DNA of 64,000 bases, taken from contig NZ_CP042326.1 of the NCBI RefSeq assembly GCF_007904085.1, forward strand, positions 310,001 to 374,000, given 5' to 3'. This stretch comes from Euhalothece natronophila Z-M001 (lineage in GTDB: Bacteria; Cyanobacteriota; Cyanobacteriia; Cyanobacteriales; Rubidibacteraceae). Shown one piece after another: positions 18,030 to 27,211 of this stretch. Positions within the stretch are counted from its first letter, which is position 1, and each line of letters opens with the position of its first letter. A program made the position numbers and the translations under genes. Under the pieces are notes generated by a model. That model was not told the DNA's origin, searched no databases, and saw only the letters and a program-made list of their open reading frames with translations.

Positions 18030-19040
18030 ATGTCAGAATCAAACCCTTCAAAACCATCAGAAGAACAAGCAGAACAACAAGCCGAAGAACAAAGCTACGG
18101 AAAAGCCCGTCAAATGCTGGGGATGAAAGGGGCTTCCACTGGGGAAACCTCAGTTTGGAAAATTCGGTTACAGTTAATGAAGCCGATTACTTGGATTCCT
18201 CTGATTTGGGGCGTTGTCTGTGGCGCAGCCTCTTCGGGCGACTTTCATTGGCAAGTGGAAGATATTATCAAAGTTGCCACCTGTATGTTGCTATCTGGCC
18301 CCATGATGACAGGTTACACCCAAACCCTCAATGATTTTTACGATCGCGAAATTGATGCCATTAATGAGCCTTATCGTCCTATTCCCTCTGGTGCCATCAC
18401 TGTACCACAAGTGGTAACTCAAATTATTGTTTTATTAGTGGCCGGATTTGGGCTTGCTTATGCGTTAGATGTTTGGGGTGGCAATGAGTTCCCAAAAATT
18501 ACGATTATTACCTTAATTGGAGCGTTTCTTGCCTTTATTTATTCAGCACCGCCGTTGAAACTTAAACAAAATGGTTGGTTAGGGAATTATGCCCTTGGTG
18601 CAAGTTATATTGCGCTGCCTTGGTGGGCTGGACATTCTTTATTTGGGGACTTAAACTGGACAATTATTATCCTTACCCTGATCTATAGCTTTGCTGGTTT
18701 GGGAATTGCGGTTGTGAATGACTTTAAGAGTGTGGAAGGCGATCGCAGTTTGGGCTTAAAATCTCTCCCAGTAATGTTTGGTGTCGGTGGCGCAGCTTGG
18801 ATTAGTGTTTTGATGATTGATACGTTTCAAATTGGCATTGCAGGCTATTTAATTAGTCTCAACGAAAATCTTTATGCCACGATTTTACTACTGTTAGTCA
18901 TCCCTCAAATCACGTTCCAAGATATGTACTTTCTGCGATCGCCGTTGGAAAATGATGTGAAATATCAAGCGAGCGCACAACCCTTTTTAGTTTTAGGAAT
19001 GCTAGTTGCTGGATTAGCATTTGGACACGCTGGGATTTAA
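18030..19040 (+). CDS. chlG: Chlorophyll synthase
   Basis: UbiA-family prenyltransferase that attaches a phytyl or geranylgeranyl chain to chlorophyllide, the last step of chlorophyll a synthesis, in the thylakoid membrane. The 336-aa protein has a polar N-terminal tail (residues 1-45) and about eight membrane helices. The first prenyl-diphosphate motif is NDFYDREID (101-109) and the second Asp-rich loop is NDFKSVEGDRS. MKPITWIPLIWGVVCGAASSG near residue 50 is typical of ChlG. Confidence 0.96.
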   Translation: MSESNPSKPSEEQAEQQAEEQSYGKARQMLGMKGASTGETSVWKIRLQLMKPITWIPLIWGVVCGAASSGDFHWQVEDIIKVATCMLLSGPMMTGYTQTLNDFYDREIDAINEPYRPIPSGAITVPQVVTQIIVLLVAGFGLAYALDVWGGNEFPKITIITLIGAFLAFIYSAPPLKLKQNGWLGNYALGASYIALPWWAGHSLFGDLNWTIIILTLIYSFAGLGIAVVNDFKSVEGDRSLGLKSLPVMFGVGGAAWISVLMIDTFQIGIAGYLISLNENLYATILLLLVIPQITFQDMYFLRSPLENDVKYQASAQPFLVLGMLVAGLAFGHAGI

Positions 19041-19162
19041 TTTGGTTGTTTTTCCTTTTTAAACCAGTAAGTAATCTCTAAGACTATAGTAATCCTAAAT
19101 CAGTTGTAAATCCCTGAATTTCTTCTCCCTTTATCCCATTTTCAAACAATTAAGTTACAGTA

Positions 19163-19202
19163 AATCCCCCTTTTTCCCTTTATTAGCGGATTTTGGGGGA
19201 TT
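19163..19202. repeat. Inverted repeat in the chlG-kinase spacer
   Basis: AATCCCCC and GGGGGATT arms separated by 24 bases, downstream of chlG. A similar pair lies at 56496-56567 in the pgi/dnaX spacer, so this may be a small dispersed palindromic repeat; it could also stop chlG transcription, though no T-run follows. The rest of the 408-base spacer 19041-19448 is A/T-rich; apart from a possible 32-codon ORF at 19344 I see nothing in it. Confidence 0.45.
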
Positions 19203-19343
19203 ATATTTAGGAAATGGCATTAGTTAAGTAAGGCTATTTTTTTCAAAATTGATCGAAGCCAAAGCCTCTGTCCAAGCTATATTCAGACTTCAATCATTGA
19301 TAGCCTAATAATCTAAAAAGATTGAGACAAATGGTTTTAAAAA

Positions 19344-19442
19344 GTGAATAGATTGGGTGATCTAGGAGTACTAGATTTAATTTTAGTTGGATTTATGGGA
19401 GCTTTTTTTTATACTGGTGCTATTACCGCTTCCTTAGCATGA
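19344..19442 (+). CDS. Possible 32-aa single-membrane-span peptide
   Basis: A GTG-started frame ends six bases before the kinase ATG at 19449. Its product is polar for about 10 residues and then strongly hydrophobic (LDLILVGFMGAFFYTGAITA), like a small membrane peptide. No family is recognised and no strong ribosome-binding site precedes it. It may be a chance frame or a relic. The tight spacing to the kinase is the main reason to list it. Confidence 0.2.
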   Translation: MNRLGDLGVLDLILVGFMGAFFYTGAITASLA

Positions 19443-19448
19443 TTTTAG

Positions 19449-20801
19449 ATGAAACATCAAATAGGAGATATCATTGGTGATCGCTTCCGAATTACAGAAA
19501 AACTAGGTGAAGGAAACGTGACAACTACTTTTGCCGCGATCGATGAAGCGCAAGATCAGACAGTTGCTATTAAGTCATTGTCGTTTAGCGATGTGAAAGA
19601 CTGGAAAACCCTAGAGTTGTTTGAAAGAGAAGCGAAAACTCTAAAACAGTTAGATCATCCTCAAATTCCCAATTATGTTGATTATTTACAGATTGACACT
19701 CCCAATGGCGATCGCGAACTTTGTATTGTTCAAGAGTTAGCAGAGGGCAAGTCACTACATCAATTGAAATGTGAAGGATGGCAACCATCGGAAGCAGAGG
19801 TTAAGTCGATTGCAGAAGAAGTTTTAAATGTCCTTAGCTATATTCATAATTTAAAGCCACCAATAATTCATCGTGACATTAAACCTCACAATATAATTCG
19901 TCAGAAGAATGGAAAAATTGTACTGGTTGATTTTGATGCTATTCAAGACAGGCTATTAGGCGGTACTACAATTGTTGGTACTTATGGTTATATGGCACCA
20001 GAGCAGTATCAAGGTCGCGCACAACCTACAAGTGACTTATATGGATTGGGGGCAACAGTTCTTTATCTTTTGACAGGCAAAGATACTGCTCAGTTCTTTC
20101 AAGAGAAATCTAAAATAGATGTTAGTTCTGAAATTAGTTTGTCTCCAACTTTTGCTAACTGGTTAGAGGGAATGTTAGAGCCAGCAATTAAAAATCGCTT
20201 TAATAATGCTCAAGATGCTTTGGAAGCGATGCAAGCTTCTTATGAGGTTGCTAGACCCTTTAATAGTGATATTACATTAAAGCGTACTAAAAATTCCTTA
20301 GACATTGTTATTCCCCCAACAGGAATTACCCTACTAAATCTCATGAAAATAGGAATGGTAATTCTTATAAGCTTTGTTTCATTTCCGTTTGTCGTTAAAG
20401 CTATTCTAATAGCTATAGATGGAGCTGTAATACTTGCGCTTTTAATTCTTTTTTTTCCAGGTCTATTCTTTCTAAATGGGATTCATTTTGTTGCCCAGCG
20501 AATTAATTGGCATTTTAGGAAAATAATTTTAAGTTTTAATCATAATAATTTTATTCTTCAAGAAGAATGGAGGATATTAGGTTTTAAATATACAAAATAT
20601 CAAGAAGGAAAAACAAGTAATCTAAAATACATTAAAAATACAGAAGAATATTATTTTAATTACAATAACAATATCATAAAAAATAACTCCTTAATGCTAA
20701 ATAATGGTATGCAAGTTTTTTATTTGGCAACTTGTAGGTCTTATTTAGAACGAAAATGGTTAAAAGAGCAAATAAATGACTTTATTTCTAACATTAATTA
20801 G
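19449..20801 (+). CDS. Membrane-anchored Ser/Thr protein kinase (DFD variant)
   Basis: 450 aa. Hanks-type kinase domain at about residues 12-275: Lys42 in VAIKSL, catalytic HRDIKPHN at 141-148, APEQY at 183-187. The metal-binding DFG is replaced by DFD (161-163), and the glycine loop is weak (LGEGNVTTTF), whereas its neighbour has the normal forms. Two hydrophobic stretches follow at about 294-350, then a basic, A/T-rich-encoded tail. The Asp of DFD that binds metal is kept, so activity is possible but uncertain. It forms a tandem pair with the next gene, 52 bases downstream. Confidence 0.85.
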   Translation: MKHQIGDIIGDRFRITEKLGEGNVTTTFAAIDEAQDQTVAIKSLSFSDVKDWKTLELFEREAKTLKQLDHPQIPNYVDYLQIDTPNGDRELCIVQELAEGKSLHQLKCEGWQPSEAEVKSIAEEVLNVLSYIHNLKPPIIHRDIKPHNIIRQKNGKIVLVDFDAIQDRLLGGTTIVGTYGYMAPEQYQGRAQPTSDLYGLGATVLYLLTGKDTAQFFQEKSKIDVSSEISLSPTFANWLEGMLEPAIKNRFNNAQDALEAMQASYEVARPFNSDITLKRTKNSLDIVIPPTGITLLNLMKIGMVILISFVSFPFVVKAILIAIDGAVILALLILFFPGLFFLNGIHFVAQRINWHFRKIILSFNHNNFILQEEWRILGFKYTKYQEGKTSNLKYIKNTEEYYFNYNNNIIKNNSLMLNNGMQVFYLATCRSYLERKWLKEQINDFISNIN

Positions 20802-20853
20802 TTATTGTCAGTATTAGTATAATTTTTTTTAAATTAGTAAAGGAGTATTTATT

Positions 20854-22350
20854 TTGAATAATCAAGTTGGAAAGATAATCAGCGATCGCTTCCAGATCAG
20901 ACGAGAATTAGGTCAAGGTGGACTAGGAATAACTTATAGTGCTTTTGATCAAAAGACACAGCAAGAGGTTGCGCTTAAAGCCATATCACTAAATGAAACA
21001 GATAGTTGGAAAGTCTTAGAGCTATTTGAACGCGAAGTTCAGTCGTTGCAACGAATTGAACATCCTAATGTTCCATATTATGTTGATTTTTTAAAAATTG
21101 ATACTCCTAATAATTATCAGCTTTATTTAGTGCAAGAGCTAGCAGAGGGGAAGTCATTAGATCAATTAATAGAAGACGGATGGAAACCTTCAGAAGTAGA
21201 AATTAAATCTATTGCAAAACAAGTTTTAGATGTTCTTAACTACATACATAATTTAGAACCACCGATAATTCACCGTGATATTAAGCCTCAAAACTTGATT
21301 TATCAAAGTAACGGTAATGTTAAACTCGTTGATTTTGGTGCTGTGAAAAATACCTTTAATAAAACTCAATTTACTAACATTTTAGTGGGAACTTATGGTT
21401 ATATGGCACCAGAACAATACCAAGGTCAGAGTTCACCCTCTACTGATCTATACGGACTGGGTGCAACCATTGCTTATCTAGTAACAGGACAATCTATTGC
21501 AGAATTAGCTCAAGATGAACTGAAGCCAGATGTTCAATTCTTCAATAACCTTTCTCCCACTTTTGCTGACTGGTTAGAAAAAATGTTAGAACCAGCAGCC
21601 GAAGATCGATTTAGTAGTGCTAAAACAGCTTTAACAGTTCTCAAAAATCCAAACCTTCTTGCTTCATCGGAAACTACTTCTAAGCCTATTAAAAGTGGTA
21701 TTCAAGTAGAAAATAGCTCAGAGCTATTGGAAGTAATTATTCCACGATTTCGCTTAGGTTTGTCTTTACTTTGGAATTTGCTTTTTACTTTTTATTGGGT
21801 AACGATCTCGATTTCATTTGGAATTGCTATTATTCTTTTGTTATCAAGAATGCTTTTTGAAGGAAGTTTAGACGGAGTTATTATTTCAATTTTAGTCTTA
21901 CTTTTGATTCTAAAGATTGTAGTATTTATTTTGCTGATTGGTTTTTATTATCTTTGGTGGTTAGTAAATTCGCTTAATAAAGCTTTTTTGAAAATTATTT
22001 TAAGAGTTAGTTATGAAAAAATGAAAGTAATTTGGGAGTGGAATTTTTTTGGCTTAACATGGAAATCATATAAAAAGTATAGTCTTGAAGAGGTAGAAAT
22101 AAAAAAAGAGTTTTTGCTTTCACAAATTGCAGAGTTCCTCAATCGAAAGAAACGGGGTCAACTTTCACAAAATGCTTCAGAAATCAAGGTAGATGGTAGC
22201 ATGAAAATGTTATATTTGTATCATAATGGCAAAAAATATATGATCTCTGGGGCTCGTATTTTTAAAATACCGTTCAATAAAATAACTGAATTAGAGCAAG
22301 ATTGGTTGCAAGAGGAAATTAATAATTATATACAGCAGAAGCAGTCATGA
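20854..22350 (+). CDS. Membrane-anchored Ser/Thr protein kinase
   Basis: 498 aa, paralogue of the preceding gene along its whole length. Kinase domain at about 12-270 with a complete set of motifs: glycine loop LGQGGLGITY, Lys42 in VALKAI, HRDIKPQN (140-147), DFGAV (160-164), APEQY. Two hydrophobic segments at about 305-375 and a C-terminal domain ending in an EQDWLQEEINNYIQ helix follow. The start is TTG at 20854, supported by an AGGAG at 20841-20845. Likely signals across or at the membrane; the target is unknown. Confidence 0.88.
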   Translation: MNNQVGKIISDRFQIRRELGQGGLGITYSAFDQKTQQEVALKAISLNETDSWKVLELFEREVQSLQRIEHPNVPYYVDFLKIDTPNNYQLYLVQELAEGKSLDQLIEDGWKPSEVEIKSIAKQVLDVLNYIHNLEPPIIHRDIKPQNLIYQSNGNVKLVDFGAVKNTFNKTQFTNILVGTYGYMAPEQYQGQSSPSTDLYGLGATIAYLVTGQSIAELAQDELKPDVQFFNNLSPTFADWLEKMLEPAAEDRFSSAKTALTVLKNPNLLASSETTSKPIKSGIQVENSSELLEVIIPRFRLGLSLLWNLLFTFYWVTISISFGIAIILLLSRMLFEGSLDGVIISILVLLLILKIVVFILLIGFYYLWWLVNSLNKAFLKIILRVSYEKMKVIWEWNFFGLTWKSYKKYSLEEVEIKKEFLLSQIAEFLNRKKRGQLSQNASEIKVDGSMKMLYLYHNGKKYMISGARIFKIPFNKITELEQDWLQEEINNYIQQKQS

Positions 22351-22362
22351 GAGGGCAATTCC

Positions 22363-22418
22363 TCTAAAGGAAAAATCAAAAAGCAGAGCAACGGAATGAA
22401 AAAATTTTCCGCTACTCT
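22363..22418 (-). terminator. Rho-independent terminator of purH
   Basis: On the minus strand, 11 bases past the purH stop, AGAGTAGCGGAA pairs with TTCCGTTGCTCT (12 bp including two G-U pairs) around a 10-base loop, followed by GCTTTTTGATTTTT. This is a standard stem plus T-tract. Confidence 0.75.
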
Positions 22419-22428
22419 TAAAGTTATC

Positions 22429-23976
22429 TTAATGTAAAAAGTGACGAGTTCCAGTGCAAATCATCACCAATCCCAGTTCATTAGCAGCTTTAATCGAATC
22501 TTCATCACGGCGCGATCCCCCAGGCTGAATAATGGTTTTAATCCCTGCTTCGGCTGCCATGCGTACGGAGTCATCAAAAGGGAAAAAGCCATCACTGGCT
22601 AAGGTTGCCCCTTGTGTTTTCTCTCCTGCCTGTTTTAGGGCAATTTCTACAGCACCAACTCGATTCATTTGTCCAGCCCCAACACCAATGGTCGCGCGAT
22701 CGCGCGTTAAGACAATGGCATTAGATTTGACGTGCTTGGCAGCTTTCCACGCAAACACCATTTCCGCCAGTTGTTCCGCACTGGGTTGTTTTTCTGTTAC
22801 TACTTCCCACTGTTGCGGATCATCAACCACATCATCCATCGCTTGCACTAAAAACCCTCCTGCAATCACTTTTACCATTTCTTTGGGGCCAGTTTGCAGA
22901 TCAGGTATAATTAAAACCCGCAGATTTGACTTTTTCTCCAGCACCTTTTTCGCTTCTGGGGTACAATCAGGAGCAACAACACATTCTAAAAATGTCTGTG
23001 TCATCTCCATTGCCGTTGCTTCATCAATGGCTTGGTTAAGGGCAACAATACCGCCAAATGCCGAAACTGAGTCAGCAGCAAACGCGCTTTTATAGGCTTC
23101 AAATAATTGAGATTTCGAGGCAATGCCACAGGGATTGGTATGTTTTAAGATGGCAACGGTAGGTTGGTCAGTAAACTCATTAATAATTCGCCGTGCTGCT
23201 TCCAAATCCACAAGGTTATTGTAGCTGAGTTCTTTCCCTTGTAATTGGTTCGCTTTTGCCCATCCTGTGGGGGTGACTCCCGTTTGATACCAAGTTGCTG
23301 GTTGATGCGGATTTTCGCCGTAACGCAGAACTTGTCGCTGTGTTCCTGTTAAGCTAAATTCTTGGGGTAAGGGGGCAACAGATTCTTCCGTCAAGCCTCC
23401 TAAATAGGCACTAATCGCTTGATCATACTCAGCAGTTAGGGTAAAGGTTTCGAGGGCGCAAGTCTGACGAAAGGTAAGAGAGGGTTTGCCGCCACTGGCT
23501 TCTAATTCCTCTAAATAGGCTTGATATCGCTGTGGGTTAGAAATGACGGTAAGATGTTGATAGTTTTTTGCCGCTGCTCTGAGCATAGCAGGGCCGCCAA
23601 TATCAATATTTTCAATGGCTTCAGCGACAGTAACATCAGGCTTATTAATCGTGGCAACAAAGGGATAAAGATTGACTACAATTAAATCAAAAGGACGGAT
23701 ATCATTATTTTCTAAGTCAGTTTGATCCTCAGCGCGATCGCGCCGTGCTAATATTCCCCCATGAATGCGAGGATGGAGAGTTTTTACCCGTCCTTCTAAA
23801 ATTTCAGGGGATCCTGTATAGTCAGATACCTTCGTTACCGATATCCCGGCATCTTGTAGGGTTTTTGCGGTTCCCCCACTACTAACAATCTCAAAATTAA
23901 AGTTTGTCACCAATTGCTGGGCAAACTCAACAATTCCTGTTTTATCGGAAACGCTAATTAACGCTAACTGCTTCAC
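22429..23976 (-). CDS. purH: Bifunctional AICAR formyltransferase / IMP cyclohydrolase
   Basis: Last two steps of purine synthesis. The 515-aa protein has an N-terminal MGS-like IMP cyclohydrolase domain (ALISVSDKTGIVEFAQ, HPRIHGGILARR) and a C-terminal AICAR transformylase domain with KHTNPCGIA, AFGGIVALN and the end block PGGSRRDEDSIKAAN. Length is normal. A clear terminator follows. cydB lies 46 bases upstream on the same strand. Confidence 0.96.
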   Translation of the reverse strand: MKQLALISVSDKTGIVEFAQQLVTNFNFEIVSSGGTAKTLQDAGISVTKVSDYTGSPEILEGRVKTLHPRIHGGILARRDRAEDQTDLENNDIRPFDLIVVNLYPFVATINKPDVTVAEAIENIDIGGPAMLRAAAKNYQHLTVISNPQRYQAYLEELEASGGKPSLTFRQTCALETFTLTAEYDQAISAYLGGLTEESVAPLPQEFSLTGTQRQVLRYGENPHQPATWYQTGVTPTGWAKANQLQGKELSYNNLVDLEAARRIINEFTDQPTVAILKHTNPCGIASKSQLFEAYKSAFAADSVSAFGGIVALNQAIDEATAMEMTQTFLECVVAPDCTPEAKKVLEKKSNLRVLIIPDLQTGPKEMVKVIAGGFLVQAMDDVVDDPQQWEVVTEKQPSAEQLAEMVFAWKAAKHVKSNAIVLTRDRATIGVGAGQMNRVGAVEIALKQAGEKTQGATLASDGFFPFDDSVRMAAEAGIKTIIQPGGSRRDEDSIKAANELGLVMICTGTRHFLH

Positions 23977-24022
23977 TGCTTTCTCCTTAATTCATCACCA
24001 AGAAGTTTATAGCATCTTTGAT

Positions 24023-25036
24023 TCAACTCCCATAACTATCGCTTCTGACTTTACCGCGAAACACCACATACTGATAAATGTTATACGCCAGCATAATGGG
24101 AATTAAAAAGCCAATAAAGGTTAGCATAAACACTAAAGCACTGGGATCTGCAGCGGCTTCATAAACGGTAATAGAACGGGGAATAATATAGGGGAAAACA
24201 ATAATCCCTAATCCTAAAAACGAGAGTAAGAAAATTAACACTGTCCAAATAAAGGGGGCAATTTCCTTTTGTTGATTCAAACTCCGTAATAATTGCCAGA
24301 TTAAAAATACTCCTAAAATGGGTATAGTCGCAAAAATGTAAACCAAAGGGGCATCAAAAAGGCGCGATCGCGCTTCTTCTAAAAAGATGGGCGTGGTAAT
24401 AGTAATTAAAACTGCCCCAATTAACGTGGTAACCGCCGCCAGTTTTGCTGTGCGATAGTGGGTTTGCTGTAACGCCCCTTCTGTTTTCATCACCAAATAA
24501 GTTGATCCACTCAACACATAGCCCTGAATTAAGGTTAGCGTCACTAACACAGAGGGTAAGCTAAACCAATCCCAAGTGCTACCAATAAAATGTCCAGAAG
24601 AATCGACATTAATGCCTGTTAATACACCACCAAGGGCAAATCCTTGTCCCACTGTTGCCAGTAAACTGCCCAAACCAAAGGCAGCATTCCAGAAAAACTT
24701 ACGATTAGAATGTTCTCGAAACTCAAAGGCAACCCCACGGAAAATAAAGCCAAAAACCATAATCCAAATCGGAATGTAGAGGGCACTTAAAATCGTGCTA
24801 TAAGCAAGGGGATATGCCCCAAACAGCGCACCGCCCATCAACACCAGCCAAGTTTCATTCGCATCCCAAACATTACTTAAACTGGTCATTAACAAGCCGC
24901 GGCGTTCCTCATTAGAAGAAGTAATCGAGAGAATCCCAACCCCTAAATCAAACCCATCAAGGGTGACATAGAGGAAGAGAAATAACGCCAAAATGACGAA
25001 CCAAACTTGCGGTAAAAAGTATTCTAGGGTTTCCAT
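24023..25036 (-). CDS. cydB: Cytochrome bd-type quinol oxidase subunit II
   Basis: Membrane subunit of the bd-type terminal oxidase that passes electrons from quinol to oxygen. The protein (338 aa from ATG 25036; an upstream start at 25057 would add seven residues) begins LEYFLPQVWFVILALFLFLYVTLDGFDLGVG, followed by SLSNVWDANETWLVLMGG, both signatures of CydB, and has eight or so hydrophobic helices. Subunit I (CydA), which holds the haems, is normally encoded next to it but is absent from both sides here. Confidence 0.9.
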   Translation of the reverse strand: METLEYFLPQVWFVILALFLFLYVTLDGFDLGVGILSITSSNEERRGLLMTSLSNVWDANETWLVLMGGALFGAYPLAYSTILSALYIPIWIMVFGFIFRGVAFEFREHSNRKFFWNAAFGLGSLLATVGQGFALGGVLTGINVDSSGHFIGSTWDWFSLPSVLVTLTLIQGYVLSGSTYLVMKTEGALQQTHYRTAKLAAVTTLIGAVLITITTPIFLEEARSRLFDAPLVYIFATIPILGVFLIWQLLRSLNQQKEIAPFIWTVLIFLLSFLGLGIIVFPYIIPRSITVYEAAADPSALVFMLTFIGFLIPIMLAYNIYQYVVFRGKVRSDSYGS

Positions 25037-25122
25037 AGCTAAGTAAAAGGGGGACAATCCATTGACGTTACCATCTGAACGTGGAGAAACCTTGTTTACG
25101 TTTCCTAACCACGTTCACAAAA

Positions 25123-25875
25123 TTAACGGCGTACTGGGTTACGATGTTGAACCGTGGAGAGAGATTCCACTAAACCACGAACTGTTGCTATCATTGCTAC
25201 TTCATCATTGAGTTGGTTAACCGCCGAACCAATACCTACTCCAGAAGCGCCTGCAGCGATCGCCATCGGAACCGTCACTTTAGATAAACCAGAGGCGCAT
25301 AAAACAGGAACAGAGACTGCTTGAGAAATGCAAGAAGCCGCTGCCAAAGTGGGTGTTGCTTTTTCAATTAAGCCGAAGGTGCCACTCTGGGTAGGATTGC
25401 TACTTGTTCCCCCTTCTGTTTGAATAATATCAGCCCCTGCTTCAACGAGAGAACTCGCCAGTTCCACTTGTTCATCTAAGGGAAGAATATGGGGAACAGT
25501 TACCGATAGGGTAATCTCAGGGAGTAAGCGGCGAGTTTGTTGCGTTAAGGCTAAGACTTCCTCTGCTTCAAACCGTCGCCCTTCAATATAAAAAGTGTCA
25601 AAGTTTCCAATTTCAATTAAATCTGCCCCTGCTTTGACACAGGAAACAAACCTCTCTGGTTCTACGGCAGAAACACAAATGGGGAGAGATGTCATTTGTT
25701 TTGCCATTTTTACTAACTCAGGATCAGCAGCAATATCTACAAATGTCGCCCCCCCGACAGTTGCTGCTTTGATTACTTGGGAAACTTTAGCGCGATCGAA
25801 GTTATTTAAGCCACTAATTACCTTCAGGGTTTGCTGTTGGCAAAAGGCTGTTTCTAAGTTTGGTTGCATTGTCAT
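25123..25875 (-). CDS. ycf23: Ycf23-family TIM-barrel protein (DUF561)
   Basis: 250 aa. The phosphate-binding TIM-barrel pattern (GGATFVDIAADPELV, GADLIEIGNFDTFYIEGRRF, VLCASGLSKVTVPMAIAAGASGVGIGSAVN) matches Ycf23, a protein found in cyanobacteria and some algal plastid genomes. Its biochemical role is unknown to me; relatives are oxidoreductase-like or phosphosugar-binding barrels. It precedes cydB on the same strand by 86 bases. Confidence 0.82.
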   Translation of the reverse strand: MTMQPNLETAFCQQQTLKVISGLNNFDRAKVSQVIKAATVGGATFVDIAADPELVKMAKQMTSLPICVSAVEPERFVSCVKAGADLIEIGNFDTFYIEGRRFEAEEVLALTQQTRRLLPEITLSVTVPHILPLDEQVELASSLVEAGADIIQTEGGTSSNPTQSGTFGLIEKATPTLAAASCISQAVSVPVLCASGLSKVTVPMAIAAGASGVGIGSAVNQLNDEVAMIATVRGLVESLSTVQHRNPVRR

Positions 25876-25956
25876 CTTGGAGCTTTCCTTAAACAGTCTA
25901 AACCTGGGGGCATTATAGCCGATTATCCCAAACCTTAGTTAGATGGGAGCAGGAAA

Positions 25957-26346
25957 TTATTTTTTTGCACTTCCCGGCTTACAAACATTGTAATCTTGGT
26001 GAGATACCACTGCTTCAGGAACAACATCACTCCCTTCATCTCGACAAATTAAACGGTAATCCCGATTAACGGGAATACTAATTATCTTACGATCATGTCG
26101 TAACCTCTTTCCCTTAAAACGCTGATAATTATTATCTTGTCTTAATTGGGAAATAATGCGTCTAGTTTTTATCACAACGTTTTTTGGCAGGTTTTTTAAG
26201 TTTATGGGATCATTCTTAAAACTTTCTTCCCAAGCCTGACGCTGGTTTTGTCTTCTAATACGGTCATTTTCTTTTTGTTCGCATCGATGACAAATTTGTC
26301 CATACCCTTGGTGTCCACAGGGAAATTTTTTCTTTCTTCTCGCCAT
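25957..26346 (-). CDS. Small zinc-binding protein with toxin-like C-terminus
   Basis: 129 aa, very basic. The N-terminus carries a zinc-ribbon-like motif CGHQGYGQICHRC (Cys10 to Cys22). From about residue 70 the segment GKRLRHDRKIISIPVNRDYRLICRDE resembles the beta-sheet core of RelE/YafQ-type mRNA interferases, and a final VSHQDYN is like their C-terminal strand. No antitoxin gene is adjacent. I recall uncharacterised cyanobacterial proteins of this design (DUF7682-like); function is not established. Confidence 0.55.
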   Translation of the reverse strand: MARRKKKFPCGHQGYGQICHRCEQKENDRIRRQNQRQAWEESFKNDPINLKNLPKNVVIKTRRIISQLRQDNNYQRFKGKRLRHDRKIISIPVNRDYRLICRDEGSDVVPEAVVSHQDYNVCKPGSAKK

Positions 26347-26696
26347 GGGATTAGTCTCCTCTCAGTGTTTTTATAACAGCGATGCTACCCTCCGCAACAA
26401 AAATATCTGAACCTGACCAATAGTCGTGGCTTTGATATCGACAAGAGTAGCAGGGCTTCTCTATTAATCGTAATCGTTAAACGGACATAAAGTGACAAGA
26501 TTTTACGCGTTTTGGCATATAAAGTTAAGAAAATTGGCTTTTAATCGCCATATTGAAGTGATTTTAATTTTCTGAGAAAGTTATAAAGAAGAGAAAAAAC
26601 TTCTATCTTGCGGGGGGAGACAAATAGATTCTCCTGAGTCTAAGTTGTGTTTAAAACCTGATTACGAGAATTAAGTTCCGTCTTACAAAATAAACT
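26347..26696. other. Gene-free spacer between the zinc protein and the pterin dehydratase
   Basis: A 350-base divergent spacer. It is A/T-rich and probably holds both promoters. The only structure noticed is a weak GGAGA / TCTCC stem at 26616-26634. No tRNA, small ORF or repeat was recognised. Confidence 0.4.
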
Positions 26697-26978
26697 ATGG
26701 CACAACTACTTAGTGATTCCGACATTCAAACCCAACTTAAGGAACTTTCTGATTGGACACAGGAAGGGAAATTTATTAAATGTACTCGTAAATTCAAAGG
26801 CTTTCCTGAAGCAGTAGAGTTTGTGAATAAGTTAGTGGAACCCGCCGAAGCCGCTGGTCATCATCCTGATATCGAAATTTCTTATAATACTGTTGTTATT
26901 AAAATGACCAGTCATGATGCAGGAGGATTAACTGAAAAAGATTTTAATCTGGCTCGTACGATTTCGGGTCTTAGTTAA
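26697..26978 (+). CDS. Pterin-4a-carbinolamine dehydratase family protein
   Basis: 93 aa. The signature EAAGHHPDIEISYN with His55, His56 and Pro57, and the later SHDAGGLTEKD (His73, Asp74), are those of PCD/DCoH enzymes, which dehydrate 4a-hydroxytetrahydropterin. No phenylalanine hydroxylase lies nearby, so in this organism it may serve another pterin-linked role. It is convergent with the SHOCT-repeat protein beyond the IS5 element. Confidence 0.9.
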   Translation: MAQLLSDSDIQTQLKELSDWTQEGKFIKCTRKFKGFPEAVEFVNKLVEPAEAAGHHPDIEISYNTVVIKMTSHDAGGLTEKDFNLARTISGLS

Positions 26979-27020
26979 AATGCTGTGTCTGGGGAGGGAA
27001 ACATTTTCTCTCCTCTATTT

Positions 27021-27087
27021 TTTGTCCTTTGTTGTTTGTTGTTAGTCCTTTGTCCTTTGTCCTTTGTTGTTTGTAAACTAATGACTA
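27021..27087. repeat. Heptamer-repeat cluster, left half of a split palindrome
   Basis: TTGTCCTTTGTTGTTTG units lead to TAAACTAATGACTA, which is interrupted by the IS5-family element. The sequence right of the element (28037 on) is nearly its reverse complement. The empty site would therefore be a long imperfect palindrome centred on CTAG. Confidence 0.75.
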
Positions 27088-27211
27088 AGAGACTGTTCCT
27101 AAAGAAAATATAAAGAATGGCGCGATTGCCTTTGGCAAATGGCGGAGCCATATCGCTGACCAAAACAGTTCAAACTAGAACTAGAAATAGATGCAACGAT
27201 TCGCTATGAAG

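Noticed and set aside
22532-23095. 187-aa open frame on the plus strand
   Set aside because: It is antisense to purH, whose protein is clearly conserved; the frame is low in recognisable features and is a shadow.
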